Of a stretch of 64,000 bases of DNA, positions 18,234-26,240 are shown piece by piece (the first letter of the stretch is position 1; each line of letters opens with the position of its first letter). The notes beneath the pieces were generated by a model, which was given only the letters and a program-made list of their open reading frames with translations, was not told the DNA's origin and ran no database searches. This stretch comes from Nostoc sp. UHCC 0302 (lineage in GTDB: Bacteria > Cyanobacteriota > Cyanobacteriia > Cyanobacteriales > Nostocaceae). Location: the NCBI RefSeq assembly GCF_038096175.1, contig NZ_CP151099.1, positions 6,550,001 to 6,614,000 of the forward strand, written 5' to 3'. A program made the position numbers and the translations under genes.

Positions 18234-19352
18234 CTAAAAGCGTCCGCTCTTTAGGTCATTGAGACTGATACCGTAAAATTCTTGAGCTTGTTTAATTGCT
18301 TTTTTGGTGTCATCTGCCATTAGACCGTTCAGCTCACCTTTATAAAAGCCTCTCTCTCTCAGCCGTGTTTGGATTTCTAGAACATTAAACTCACTTTTAG
18401 GAGCAGTACTAACTAAGCTATATAACTTAGCTCTGGTAGTTGGGCCAGCAACCCCACTTGCTGCTAGGAAATTGGACGATTGAAAGCGACGTACAGCATC
18501 GGCAGTATAAGGGCCATAGTAGCCATTTGGCTCTCCCTCTAAATATCCTGCCCTAATTAACTGTTCTTGAAGAACTCTAACTGGCTCACCGCGATCGCCT
18601 ATGCGAAGTTTACTGCGATTAGCTACCTTTTCGGGAGCCTCTTCTCCCTCACCAACTCCGATTGGTGGTAATTTGCGTAGTGTAGCTGGGCCGACAACAC
18701 CGTCAACAGCTAATTTGTATGATGCTTGGAAACGTTTTACAGCTTCTTCGGTAATTGGGCCAAATATTCCTGTAGCATTCCCGTAGTAAAAGCCTGCGAT
18801 TCGCAATCTTTCTTGTAAAACCCTGACATTTTCACCTTCATCCCCTTTAACAAGGAGATTGGAATTGCGGGGCTGGCTGCTAGTTGAACTCACTACAGTG
18901 GTTTTTTTAGCTTGTTTACTTGCAGCAGGTTTGTTGGCTTGTGTGCTTGCTGTTGCTGTCCGCCAGTTTGACAATTTATCCAAGGTGTTGGCTCCGACAA
19001 TACCATCCACTGGTAAGCCTGCGGTTTTTTGAAAACGCCGCACAGCCTCTTCTGTGGATATGTCATATATTTGGCTGACAGGAGCTGAATAAAAGCCTGC
19101 TCTTTTTAACTGTTGTTGTAGATTCCTGACAGAAGGGCCTTGATCGCCTCTTTCCAATGCCATGACACTGCTGACAGCGCTGAGAACAGACAAGGAAAGA
19201 GCTAAGGGTAACATATACTTCCAAGCTCTACTAGAAAGCCTTCTCCAGTCTGGTGCGGCTGTTTTGTTTAATAAAGAACTCAGGGAAATTAATTCGCTGG
19301 GTTTCGTGTCTTCGTAGGCGAAAGCTAGATGCAGATACGCAAGGTTTTCCAT
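18234..19352 (-). CDS. Peptidoglycan-binding repeat protein, membrane-anchored or exported
   Basis: A 372-residue protein with a hydrophobic segment at about 47-64, then three clear PG_binding_1 domains (about 68-128, 168-228, 250-311) and a fourth partial repeat (about 322-362). Each repeat shows the LQxxLxxAGFY...T..AVxxFQ...GLxVDGxVGxxTLxxL pattern. Linkers are Ser/Ala/Lys rich. It binds cell wall; no catalytic domain is visible. It corresponds in position and type to Anabaena alr1690, whose read-through transcript is the furA antisense RNA. The gene starts 18 bases after the cobN stop, so both may share a transcript. A small GC hairpin (18227-18247) overlaps the stop codon. Confidence 0.88.
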   Translation of the reverse strand: MENLAYLHLAFAYEDTKPSELISLSSLLNKTAAPDWRRLSSRAWKYMLPLALSLSVLSAVSSVMALERGDQGPSVRNLQQQLKRAGFYSAPVSQIYDISTEEAVRRFQKTAGLPVDGIVGANTLDKLSNWRTATASTQANKPAASKQAKKTTVVSSTSSQPRNSNLLVKGDEGENVRVLQERLRIAGFYYGNATGIFGPITEEAVKRFQASYKLAVDGVVGPATLRKLPPIGVGEGEEAPEKVANRSKLRIGDRGEPVRVLQEQLIRAGYLEGEPNGYYGPYTADAVRRFQSSNFLAASGVAGPTTRAKLYSLVSTAPKSEFNVLEIQTRLRERGFYKGELNGLMADDTKKAIKQAQEFYGISLNDLKSGRF

Positions 19353-19370
19353 ATATTTTTCCTACACCGC

Positions 19371-22300
19371 TTATTTTTCTTCGATAGTTGCTTCAGCTTG
19401 ATGTACTAGGTTTCGCAAAGTTTCTAATGTCAGTATATTTACATCCTGCCATAAACCGCGCTGATATGCTTCTAATAATCTTTCAGCCATGTCACGCAAT
19501 GCCCACGGGTTCTTTTCCTGAATGAATTCTGAGACAACCGGATCAAGCAAATATGCATCTACAACTCCCTGGTATATGTAATTTTCCACACATTTAGCTG
19601 TGGCATCGTAGGCGAAAAGATAATCCACCGTTGCTGCCATTTCAAATGCACCTTTGTAACCGTGGCGCATCACTCCTGCAATCCACTTGGGATTAACTAC
19701 ACGAGAACGATACACTCTTCCGATTTCCTCTCGAAGTTGGCGGACGCGTGGTAGCGCGGGAACAGAATTATCACCAAAATAAGTTTCGGGATTCTTTCCC
19801 TGTAGAGAACGTACCGCTGCTGTTAATCCACCTTGAAATTGGTAATAGTCATCGGAGTCGAGCAAGTCGTGTTCGCGGTTGTCTTGATTTTGTAGCACAA
19901 TTTGCATCTGCCCTAAGCGTTGCTTAAAGGCTTCGGGGGCGGGGGCTGGGGGAGTGGGGGATTGGGAGAGTGGGGGAGTGGGGGATTGGGAGAGTGGGGG
20001 AGTGGGGGACTGGGAGAGTGGGGGAAATAAGGTGGATGGAGGAGATGTGACTGTTATTTTCTTATCTCCCTCTCTCCCCCTCTCCCTATCTCCCCCTCCT
20101 CTTGATGAGGTGTAAGCGTAACAACTCCAGTTGATATAGGCACGGGCTAAATCTTGGTCATCTGTCCAGTTTTGGGATTCAATTAAACCTTGGAGTCCGG
20201 CTCCGTAAGCACCTGGTTTAGAACCAAAGATGCGATAGCGCGATCGCATTAGCGCCTCTTCAAAATTTAAACCTTGTTTAGTCCACAACTCAGTTTCTTG
20301 GCGAACTGCAAACGCTAGAGGGTTTTGTTCTGAAGGTTCATCTAAGGCTGCCACGGCTTGCACAGCCGAGTCGAATAAATCAATCAAGTTGGGAAAAGCA
20401 TCTCGGAAAAACCCAGAAATCCGCAAGGTGACATCTACACGGGGACGCCCGACAATCGCAAGGGGCAAAATCTCAAAATCAACTACCCGCCGCCCTGCAC
20501 CATCCCATACAGGTCGCACACCTAGTAGAGCTAAAGCTTCAGCAATGTCATCACCGCCAGTCCTCATCGTGGCAGTTCCCCATAATGATAATCCGAGTGT
20601 TTTTGGATACTCACCATGTTCTTGAGTGTAGCATTCTATTAGGGTTTCAGCTGCTTTTCTACCTACATCCCAAGCAGTTTCTGTGGGAATGGCGCGAATA
20701 TCAACAGAATAAAAGTTTCTCCCCGTTGGTAGGACTTCCGGGCGTCCGCGGGTGGGTGCGCCAGCTGGAGCGCTCTGGATATATCTGCCATCGAGTCCAC
20801 GTAATAATTGGGTGGTTTCTTGGTCGGTTTGTTGTACAGCAGGAAGTAGGCGATCGCGTATCCAGGTAGAGACACGATTCATCGCGTCTGTGCTGGGGGG
20901 AGAGACGCGATGAATCGCGTCTGTACAAGAGTTTTGAGCTATGAGTTGTTCTACTAAGAGGGCGGCGTGTTCTTCTAGGACTTCAACAATATCGCCGATG
21001 GTGCGACAGTTTTTGCCATTAACTACTGACCACTGGCCGCTAGACGTGGACAAATCTGTTGTGAGTGGATCGAAATCTAGACCCCAAGATTCTGCTATGG
21101 CACGTGTGAGACCGATAGAATAGCGGTTGGGTGTACGAGCGATCGCAACTATTAAATCTCGCAGTTGTCGTCCTTGAGGACATTGCCCAAAGATGTGTAA
21201 TCCATCGCGGATTTGTGCTTCTTTTAATTCGCAAAGATAGCCATCGATGGAATTCAAGATTAAAGATTCCAAATTCTTAATTTCTGTTTCGTTTTGGATT
21301 CCTAAATCTCGGTAAAGATTTTCTTTGACGACTAATTCGCGGATGCGATCGCTAATAGCTGGTAATCGTGAAGGATCTAAGCTTTCAGCTTCATAATATT
21401 CATCAATTAAATTTTCTAACTGTTGCAAAGAACCGTAGAGTTCTGCACGAGTCATCGGCGGCGTTAAGTGGTCTATAATCACAGCCTGAGCGCGACGTTT
21501 TGCTTGGGAACCTTCGCCAGGATCATTGACAATAAACGGGTACAGGTGAGGAAGTGCGCCGAGAGCTACTTCTGGATAACAATTACTCGATAAAGCCACA
21601 CTTTTACCGGGTAGCCATTCTAAATTTCCGTGTTTCCCTACATGAACAACAGCATCAGCACCGAAACATTCTCTTACCCAATAATAAAAAGCTAAATAGG
21701 CATGGGTAGGGGGCAAATCTGGCGCATGATAATTCAAACTGGGGTCAATATCATAGCCCCTTGCTGGTTGAATTCCCACGAAGATATTCGCAAGTTGAAT
21801 TCCGGGAACTGGGATTGAGGATTGGGAAAATTCTTGCCCAGTCTCCAGTCCCCAATCCCTAGTCCCCAGTTCCCACCGTTCACTAATACCCTGCTGCACT
21901 GCTGAGGGTAAAGACGCAAAATATTCTTCATATTCTGCCCAAGGAAGACTTTGCTCAACCGATCGCCATTCTCTACCTTCAGGGTCATTTGTCACACCAG
22001 CAGTCAGACGTTGAATCAATTCATCTCCTTGAATTGGAGGATTTTCTACCTGATATCCCGCTAACTGCAAAGCTTGAAGGATTTCTACACAACTAGCTGG
22101 TGTGTCTAGTCCAACACCATTGGCTAGGCGGCCATTACGGTTAGGATAATTTGCCAAAATTAGAGCAATTTTCCGTTCTTGGGGTGGCTTGGAGCGCAGA
22201 CGCACCCAATTAGCAGCTAATTGTGCGACGAAATCGATGCGATCGCTGACTGGTTCATAAACTACTACATCTGTTTCTAAGCGAGGATTTCGCGTTTGCA

Positions 22301-23402
22301 CTGCTTTAAAAGAGACAACACGAGTAATAATTCGCCCATCTACTTCTGGTAGCGCCACATTCATCGCAATATCCCGGGGAGATAGCCCTTGCATCTGCGA
22401 CTCCCACTGTTCAACAAATCCGCCGCTGAGAATAACTTGTAACACTGGCACATCTAATTTTTCCCACAAGTCAATCTGGGGTGTTTCTGTTTCTAAACTC
22501 GCCAGTGAAAAACTTGTGGTATTAAGCAGCACCGCAATCGGCTCGGCGTCTTTGGGTTGAAAAAACTCGCTCAACTCTTCTTGAACACTAGGGTCACGCA
22601 ATGAAGAAACAAACACTGGCACAGCTTGTAAATTTCTCTCGGCTAAAGCTGTACACAGAGCATCAATTACCTTAGTGTTTGCCGCAAGATAATGGGCGCG
22701 GTAGAAGAGGATGCCAACTTTGGGGATTGGGGAAGGTGGGGCCCCCTCTGGGGATAAGGGGTAATGGGGATTGGGGAAGATGAATTCACAATCACTCTTG
22801 TCTCCCTTGTCCCCCTTGTCCCCTATTCCCCACTCCCCACTCCCTATTCCCCACTCCCCTTTATACAATCCAACACGAGGAACCAATCGCGGTGGTAGAG
22901 GATTAAATGATGTCAATAAGCAAGTATCAGCAATAAATTTGAGTGCGTTAACAATATTTTCAACGCCACCTTCGCTAAAATATTCCCATACTTGATTAAC
23001 AATATTTAATGGCACAGTAGACTGGGAAATTAAATCGGGATCAAGAGCATCGTCTCCTGGCATTACAATTAGGGTTGTACCATTACGTTCTACAATTTCC
23101 TGCAATACTTCTAAGCCGTAAGCCCAATAAGAACGTCCTCCTAAAAGGCGCAGTACAATTACTTGGGCAAGTTCTAAGACTTGTTCTGCGTAAGAATCTA
23201 TACTTATTTGTTGCTGTAATTGCAACAAGTTAGCGACTCTTAATTCAGGAAATGTTGCGGGTAATTTTGGGAGTGTTGCTGCCAAGGTTTGAATGTCGGT
23301 ATCAGCAGCCGTAATAAACACAAAAGGGGCTGGAGTTTGTTCCAGAAAAAATACACCTTCTGATTGATTCCATCCGCCTGATGTGGCACTTATACGATGC
23401 AT
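19371..23402 (-). CDS. cobN: Cobaltochelatase large subunit CobN
   Basis: A 1343-residue member of the CobN/ChlH family, which inserts Co (CobN) or Mg (ChlH) into tetrapyrroles together with AAA+ partners. The N-terminus (MHRISATSGGW...FVFITAADTDIQ) is of CobN type rather than ChlH. Core segments such as HVGKHGNLEWLPGKS, NDPGEGSQAKRR and GLSLWGTATMRTGGDD are intact. The protein is longer than expected because at least five low-complexity inserts encoded by dispersed repeats sit in frame (plus-strand 22722-22862, about 21780-21878, about 21020-21055, about 20870-20930, about 19930-20105). These lie between conserved blocks and the frame is unbroken, so the enzyme is probably functional. Divergent from the histidine kinase gene. 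Confidence 0.9.
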   Translation of the reverse strand: MHRISATSGGWNQSEGVFFLEQTPAPFVFITAADTDIQTLAATLPKLPATFPELRVANLLQLQQQISIDSYAEQVLELAQVIVLRLLGGRSYWAYGLEVLQEIVERNGTTLIVMPGDDALDPDLISQSTVPLNIVNQVWEYFSEGGVENIVNALKFIADTCLLTSFNPLPPRLVPRVGLYKGEWGIGSGEWGIGDKGDKGDKSDCEFIFPNPHYPLSPEGAPPSPIPKVGILFYRAHYLAANTKVIDALCTALAERNLQAVPVFVSSLRDPSVQEELSEFFQPKDAEPIAVLLNTTSFSLASLETETPQIDLWEKLDVPVLQVILSGGFVEQWESQMQGLSPRDIAMNVALPEVDGRIITRVVSFKAVQTRNPRLETDVVVYEPVSDRIDFVAQLAANWVRLRSKPPQERKIALILANYPNRNGRLANGVGLDTPASCVEILQALQLAGYQVENPPIQGDELIQRLTAGVTNDPEGREWRSVEQSLPWAEYEEYFASLPSAVQQGISERWELGTRDWGLETGQEFSQSSIPVPGIQLANIFVGIQPARGYDIDPSLNYHAPDLPPTHAYLAFYYWVRECFGADAVVHVGKHGNLEWLPGKSVALSSNCYPEVALGALPHLYPFIVNDPGEGSQAKRRAQAVIIDHLTPPMTRAELYGSLQQLENLIDEYYEAESLDPSRLPAISDRIRELVVKENLYRDLGIQNETEIKNLESLILNSIDGYLCELKEAQIRDGLHIFGQCPQGRQLRDLIVAIARTPNRYSIGLTRAIAESWGLDFDPLTTDLSTSSGQWSVVNGKNCRTIGDIVEVLEEHAALLVEQLIAQNSCTDAIHRVSPPSTDAMNRVSTWIRDRLLPAVQQTDQETTQLLRGLDGRYIQSAPAGAPTRGRPEVLPTGRNFYSVDIRAIPTETAWDVGRKAAETLIECYTQEHGEYPKTLGLSLWGTATMRTGGDDIAEALALLGVRPVWDGAGRRVVDFEILPLAIVGRPRVDVTLRISGFFRDAFPNLIDLFDSAVQAVAALDEPSEQNPLAFAVRQETELWTKQGLNFEEALMRSRYRIFGSKPGAYGAGLQGLIESQNWTDDQDLARAYINWSCYAYTSSRGGGDRERGREGDKKITVTSPPSTLFPPLSQSPTPPLSQSPTPPLSQSPTPPAPAPEAFKQRLGQMQIVLQNQDNREHDLLDSDDYYQFQGGLTAAVRSLQGKNPETYFGDNSVPALPRVRQLREEIGRVYRSRVVNPKWIAGVMRHGYKGAFEMAATVDYLFAYDATAKCVENYIYQGVVDAYLLDPVVSEFIQEKNPWALRDMAERLLEAYQRGLWQDVNILTLETLRNLVHQAEATIEEK
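19930..20105. repeat. Low-complexity tandem repeat inside cobN
   Basis: A 24-base unit of the GGGGGAGTGGGGGATTGGG type occurs about three times; on the coding strand it gives three LSQSPTPP repeats flanked by charged and Pro-rich sequence (RERGREGDKK, PAPAPE). It keeps the frame and lies between conserved CobN blocks. Confidence 0.8.
20870..20922. repeat. Two dispersed 20-bp palindromes inside cobN
   Basis: AGACGCGATGAATCGCGTCT at 20903-20922 and a one-base variant at 20870-20889. The same element stands between genes at 39089-39108, 40627-40646 and 40666-40685. In cobN it encodes TDAMNRVS and TDAIHRVS. Confidence 0.85.
22722..22862. repeat. Heptanucleotide-type repeat insertion inside cobN
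   Basis: Composed of CCCCACT/CCCTATT and CCCTTGT heptamer-like units (STRR type of filamentous cyanobacteria). It encodes GEWGIGSGEWGIG and DKGDKGDKSD followed by a Pro-rich stretch, at about residues 181-227, between two conserved CobN segments. Confidence 0.8.
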
Positions 23403-23493
23403 AATCCTGTATTACCGCTTTAAACTGTTGTTTAGAACCTAATCACGAAATATTTCAACCTAGCAACTAATCCCTCTCACCTCATCATTGAAA

Positions 23494-25482
23494 ATGCTTA
23501 GTTCTCCTGATTTGAGCTTTTCTCAAAACTTGCCTTTAGTTGTATTTAATCAGCTTGGGGAATTGTTACAGCAGATGGCTCAAGCAGTAGGAAATTCTGC
23601 TTTGCTACTTACAGAAGCTGTGCTGGCAAGGATTCGCATACCAGTAGAGTGGCAATGGCAAAGGTTTACACTGGTTGTCTCTGAGCAGTTTAGTGCGCTG
23701 TTGGTGGGAGAGGGGGAGCAGGGGGGCAGGGGAGCAGGGGAGCAAGAAATTTACTCAAGACTCAGTGCTAGGTTTACTTTTAATTCAGAAGCGATCGCTT
23801 TTTTTCTCTCCAAGTTGCGAGATTTGTTTGGGCATGATTCCTACACTCACCAAAATCTCCAACGCTATTGTCAAATTGTCGGTTCTAATGATGCCACTCT
23901 CCAAAGTAAATTTACACTGTTGTTATTAGAACATCTCCTGCCGCTACAAAACCAGGAACAAAGAGAACTTCCAAGCGTAACTCACCCTGAAGTTTATGTT
24001 TGCCAGCCAGTAGAAGACGCCCTGAAAAAACAGATTTCCCAAGAACGGCTGTTGAATCAGGTGACAACGCAAATCCGCAAAAGCCTAGACTTGCCAGTGA
24101 TTATGGCAACGGCAATTACACAAGTGCGTGAGTTTTTGGAATTAGACAGATTAGTAATTTATAAATTTGAGGGTTCAAAAGTCAAGTCTCAACAATGTCA
24201 GTCTGATATCACTCTCCTGAATGGAATCGCAGGTTGCTTAACAGAACAGCAGTCTGCACCCTGCCCCTCTGCACCCTACCCCTATTGTGGAGGTTGTATT
24301 GTTTATGAAGCCCGTGCTACAGATGCTATTCCCTCAGTATTGAATTATCAGGAACAAAATTGCTTTACACAAAGCTCTCGATGTTGGGAAAAGTATCGCC
24401 AAGGCTTTACCTTAGCTGTGAATGATGTCGAAAAAACTTATGCCTTAGAAGAGTGTTTGTTGAATTTTTTAAGGGAAAGCCAAGTCAGGGCAAAGTTAGC
24501 AGCACCGATTATTTTTGAAGACAAACTCTGGGGACTGCTGATTGCTCATCAGTGCAGTGAGTCACGAGAGTGGACTGAGAGTGAGAAAAGCTTGCTAACT
24601 TCAATAGCCGAACAATTAGCAGTAGCCATTTACCAGTCTGAGTTAATGCGATCTCTGCGAGACGCTGCGCGAACGCTGACTCAAGAAAAACAAACTCTCG
24701 AACAAAGAGTGATTGAGCGGACAATGGCATTGCGTGATGCCTTACTCGCCGCTGAAGCTGCTAGTCGCTTGAGAAGTGAGTTCCTTGCTACTATTAGCCA
24801 TGAATTACTCACGCCTTTAACTTACGTCATTGGGATGTCATCTACGTTGTTACGTTGGCCTTTGGGTGAGTTGAGCCAACGACAGAGAGATTATCTGCAA
24901 ACAATCCACGACAGTGGAGAACATTTATTAGAAATGATTAATGACATCCTTGATTTGTCGCAAATCGAGGCTGGTAAGACAGTTTTAAATATTACAGAAT
25001 TTTCTTTGATGAGTATTGCCGAAAAGACTTTGGCATCTCTGTTAGAGAAAGCCACAAGCGAACAAGTCAAGCTGAGACTTGATTTGCAAATCAATCCACA
25101 ACGCGATCGCTTCACCGCTGATGCAGAGCGCGTAGAACAAATTATCTTGAATTTGTTAACTAATGCCGTTAAATTTACTCCTGAAGGTGGCAATGTGATT
25201 TTGCGTCTTTGGGTAGAAGATGATACTGCTGTTTTTCAAGTTGAAGACACTGGGATTGGCATTCCTGAAGAACAATTACCCCTACTGTTTGAAAAATTTC
25301 AGCAACTCGATACGCCCTATCGCCGCCGCTACGAAGGCACAGGGCTTGGTTTAGCTTTAACTAAACAACTTGTAGAACTGCATCGTGGACGAATTGAAGT
25401 AGAATCCACAGTCGGCATTGGCTCAATTTTTACTGTTTGGATACCGTCTCAGGCTGTGAAAGTCCTGAGTGCTGACTTTTGA
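23494..25482 (+). CDS. GAF-domain sensor histidine kinase
   Basis: A 662-residue soluble sensor kinase (TTG at 23488 could add two residues). An N-terminal region of about 170 residues without a recognised fold is followed by a GAF domain (about 180-385), a coiled-coil linker (RTLTQEKQTLEQRVIERT), the HisKA H-box (EFLATISHELLTPL, phosphoacceptor His438 in the longer numbering) and a HATPase domain with N-box (NLLTNAVKFTPEG), DTGIGI and GTGLGLAL. The GAF domain has an internal Cys-rich insert (YPYCGGC, CFTQSSRCW) but no clear bilin-binding Cys motif, so light sensing is not claimed. Repeat-derived inserts (GEGEQGGRGAGEQ, SAPCPSAPY) are visible. No response regulator is adjacent. Confidence 0.9.
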   Translation: MLSSPDLSFSQNLPLVVFNQLGELLQQMAQAVGNSALLLTEAVLARIRIPVEWQWQRFTLVVSEQFSALLVGEGEQGGRGAGEQEIYSRLSARFTFNSEAIAFFLSKLRDLFGHDSYTHQNLQRYCQIVGSNDATLQSKFTLLLLEHLLPLQNQEQRELPSVTHPEVYVCQPVEDALKKQISQERLLNQVTTQIRKSLDLPVIMATAITQVREFLELDRLVIYKFEGSKVKSQQCQSDITLLNGIAGCLTEQQSAPCPSAPYPYCGGCIVYEARATDAIPSVLNYQEQNCFTQSSRCWEKYRQGFTLAVNDVEKTYALEECLLNFLRESQVRAKLAAPIIFEDKLWGLLIAHQCSESREWTESEKSLLTSIAEQLAVAIYQSELMRSLRDAARTLTQEKQTLEQRVIERTMALRDALLAAEAASRLRSEFLATISHELLTPLTYVIGMSSTLLRWPLGELSQRQRDYLQTIHDSGEHLLEMINDILDLSQIEAGKTVLNITEFSLMSIAEKTLASLLEKATSEQVKLRLDLQINPQRDRFTADAERVEQIILNLLTNAVKFTPEGGNVILRLWVEDDTAVFQVEDTGIGIPEEQLPLLFEKFQQLDTPYRRRYEGTGLGLALTKQLVELHRGRIEVESTVGIGSIFTVWIPSQAVKVLSADF

Positions 25483-25611
25483 GGGGCTACGGTGTACAGA
25501 CAGTCATGGAATTACCCAAAAATCTTGAACAACCTACCTCACCCTGTCCAATCAGACATCACTCTCAATACGGTTCGGTTAAGGGAAGAGACGCGGTTTG
25601 GTTAAGAGAAG

Positions 25612-25676
25612 AGACGCGATAAATCGCCGTCTCTACAAAGGACTGATTATTGTAAAGACGGCGATTTATCGCGTCT
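25612..25676. repeat. Perfect 21-bp inverted repeat
   Basis: Arms at 25612-25632 and 25656-25676 (starting AGACGCGATAAATCGCC) are exact complements with a 23-base spacer. The arms are variants of the AGACGCGAT...ATCGCGTCT family found elsewhere in the window. It lies downstream of the histidine kinase and could act as its terminator, though no T-run follows. Confidence 0.75.
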
Positions 25677-25868
25677 TTGTGATCTATAACTTTCATTAAA
25701 AAACCTTATCCTAACCGTATTGGCATCACTCTCCTTTGCAAGGCTACGGTGTGATGGTCTCTACTACTTCTTCTTAGATACAAGGGTTAGGGTGTGTTAC
25801 CGCGTTAGCGTAACGCATCGAAAACCGCGAATTGTGTGTTACGGCTTCCTAACACACCTTACAAAGTT

Positions 25869-26014
25869 CTTGTTATGCCAATGCATCGCTCGTTATGCCA
25901 ATACATCAGCTTGTTATGCCAATGCATCACCTCGTTATGTCAATGCATCACCTCGTTATGTCAATGCATCGGCTCGTTATGCCAATGCATCGGCTCGTTA
26001 TGCCAATACATCGC
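25869..26014. repeat. Tandem array, seven 20-21 bp units
   Basis: Unit CTCGTTATGCCAATGCATC(A/G)(C/G), one unit of 20 and six of 21 bases, with few substitutions (C/T and G/A) between units and no spacers. Every unit contains ATGCAT or ATACAT. No CRISPR character. Confidence 0.85.
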
Positions 26015-26240
26015 CTTGATTTGCATCCATGTTTTTAGACTTAAGGTTTTTACCAATTGATAATTGACAATTAATTAATTTAAGGTTTCAAGCCTCCCAC
26101 ATTTATCAATTGAAAGTTGGCAGTTGAGAGTTAACAGTTGAAAAATTCCAATTCTTGTCTACTATCAACTGTCAATTGTTGAACCTTTAACCAATCCTCT
26201 CACTGTAAGGGAAAGGTAATTGTCAACTGTTGAACTCTTG

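Larger units (their letters stand above)
25483..26240. other. Repeat-rich intergenic region
   Basis: 758 bases with no credible gene. It contains a perfect 21-bp inverted repeat (25612-25676), a repeat starting GGGTGTGTTACCGCGTTAGC (about 25790-25860), a 21-bp tandem array (25869-26014) and several AATTGACAATT/CAACTGTCAATTG palindromes (26056-26230). Two open frames across the array give 7-residue periodic peptides and are regarded as by-products of the repeat. Confidence 0.7.

Noticed and set aside
23494-25482. Light-sensing cyanobacteriochrome
   Set aside because: The GAF domain lacks a clear bilin-binding Cys-His motif; the Cys residues seen belong to an insert.
25869-26014. CRISPR array
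   Set aside because: Units are contiguous, without unique spacers, and no cas genes are near.
25720-26060. Two overlapping open frames (99 and 74 codons) over the tandem array
   Set aside because: Both are generated by a 21-bp repeat with a period divisible by three plus another dispersed repeat. No ribosome binding site or known domain.
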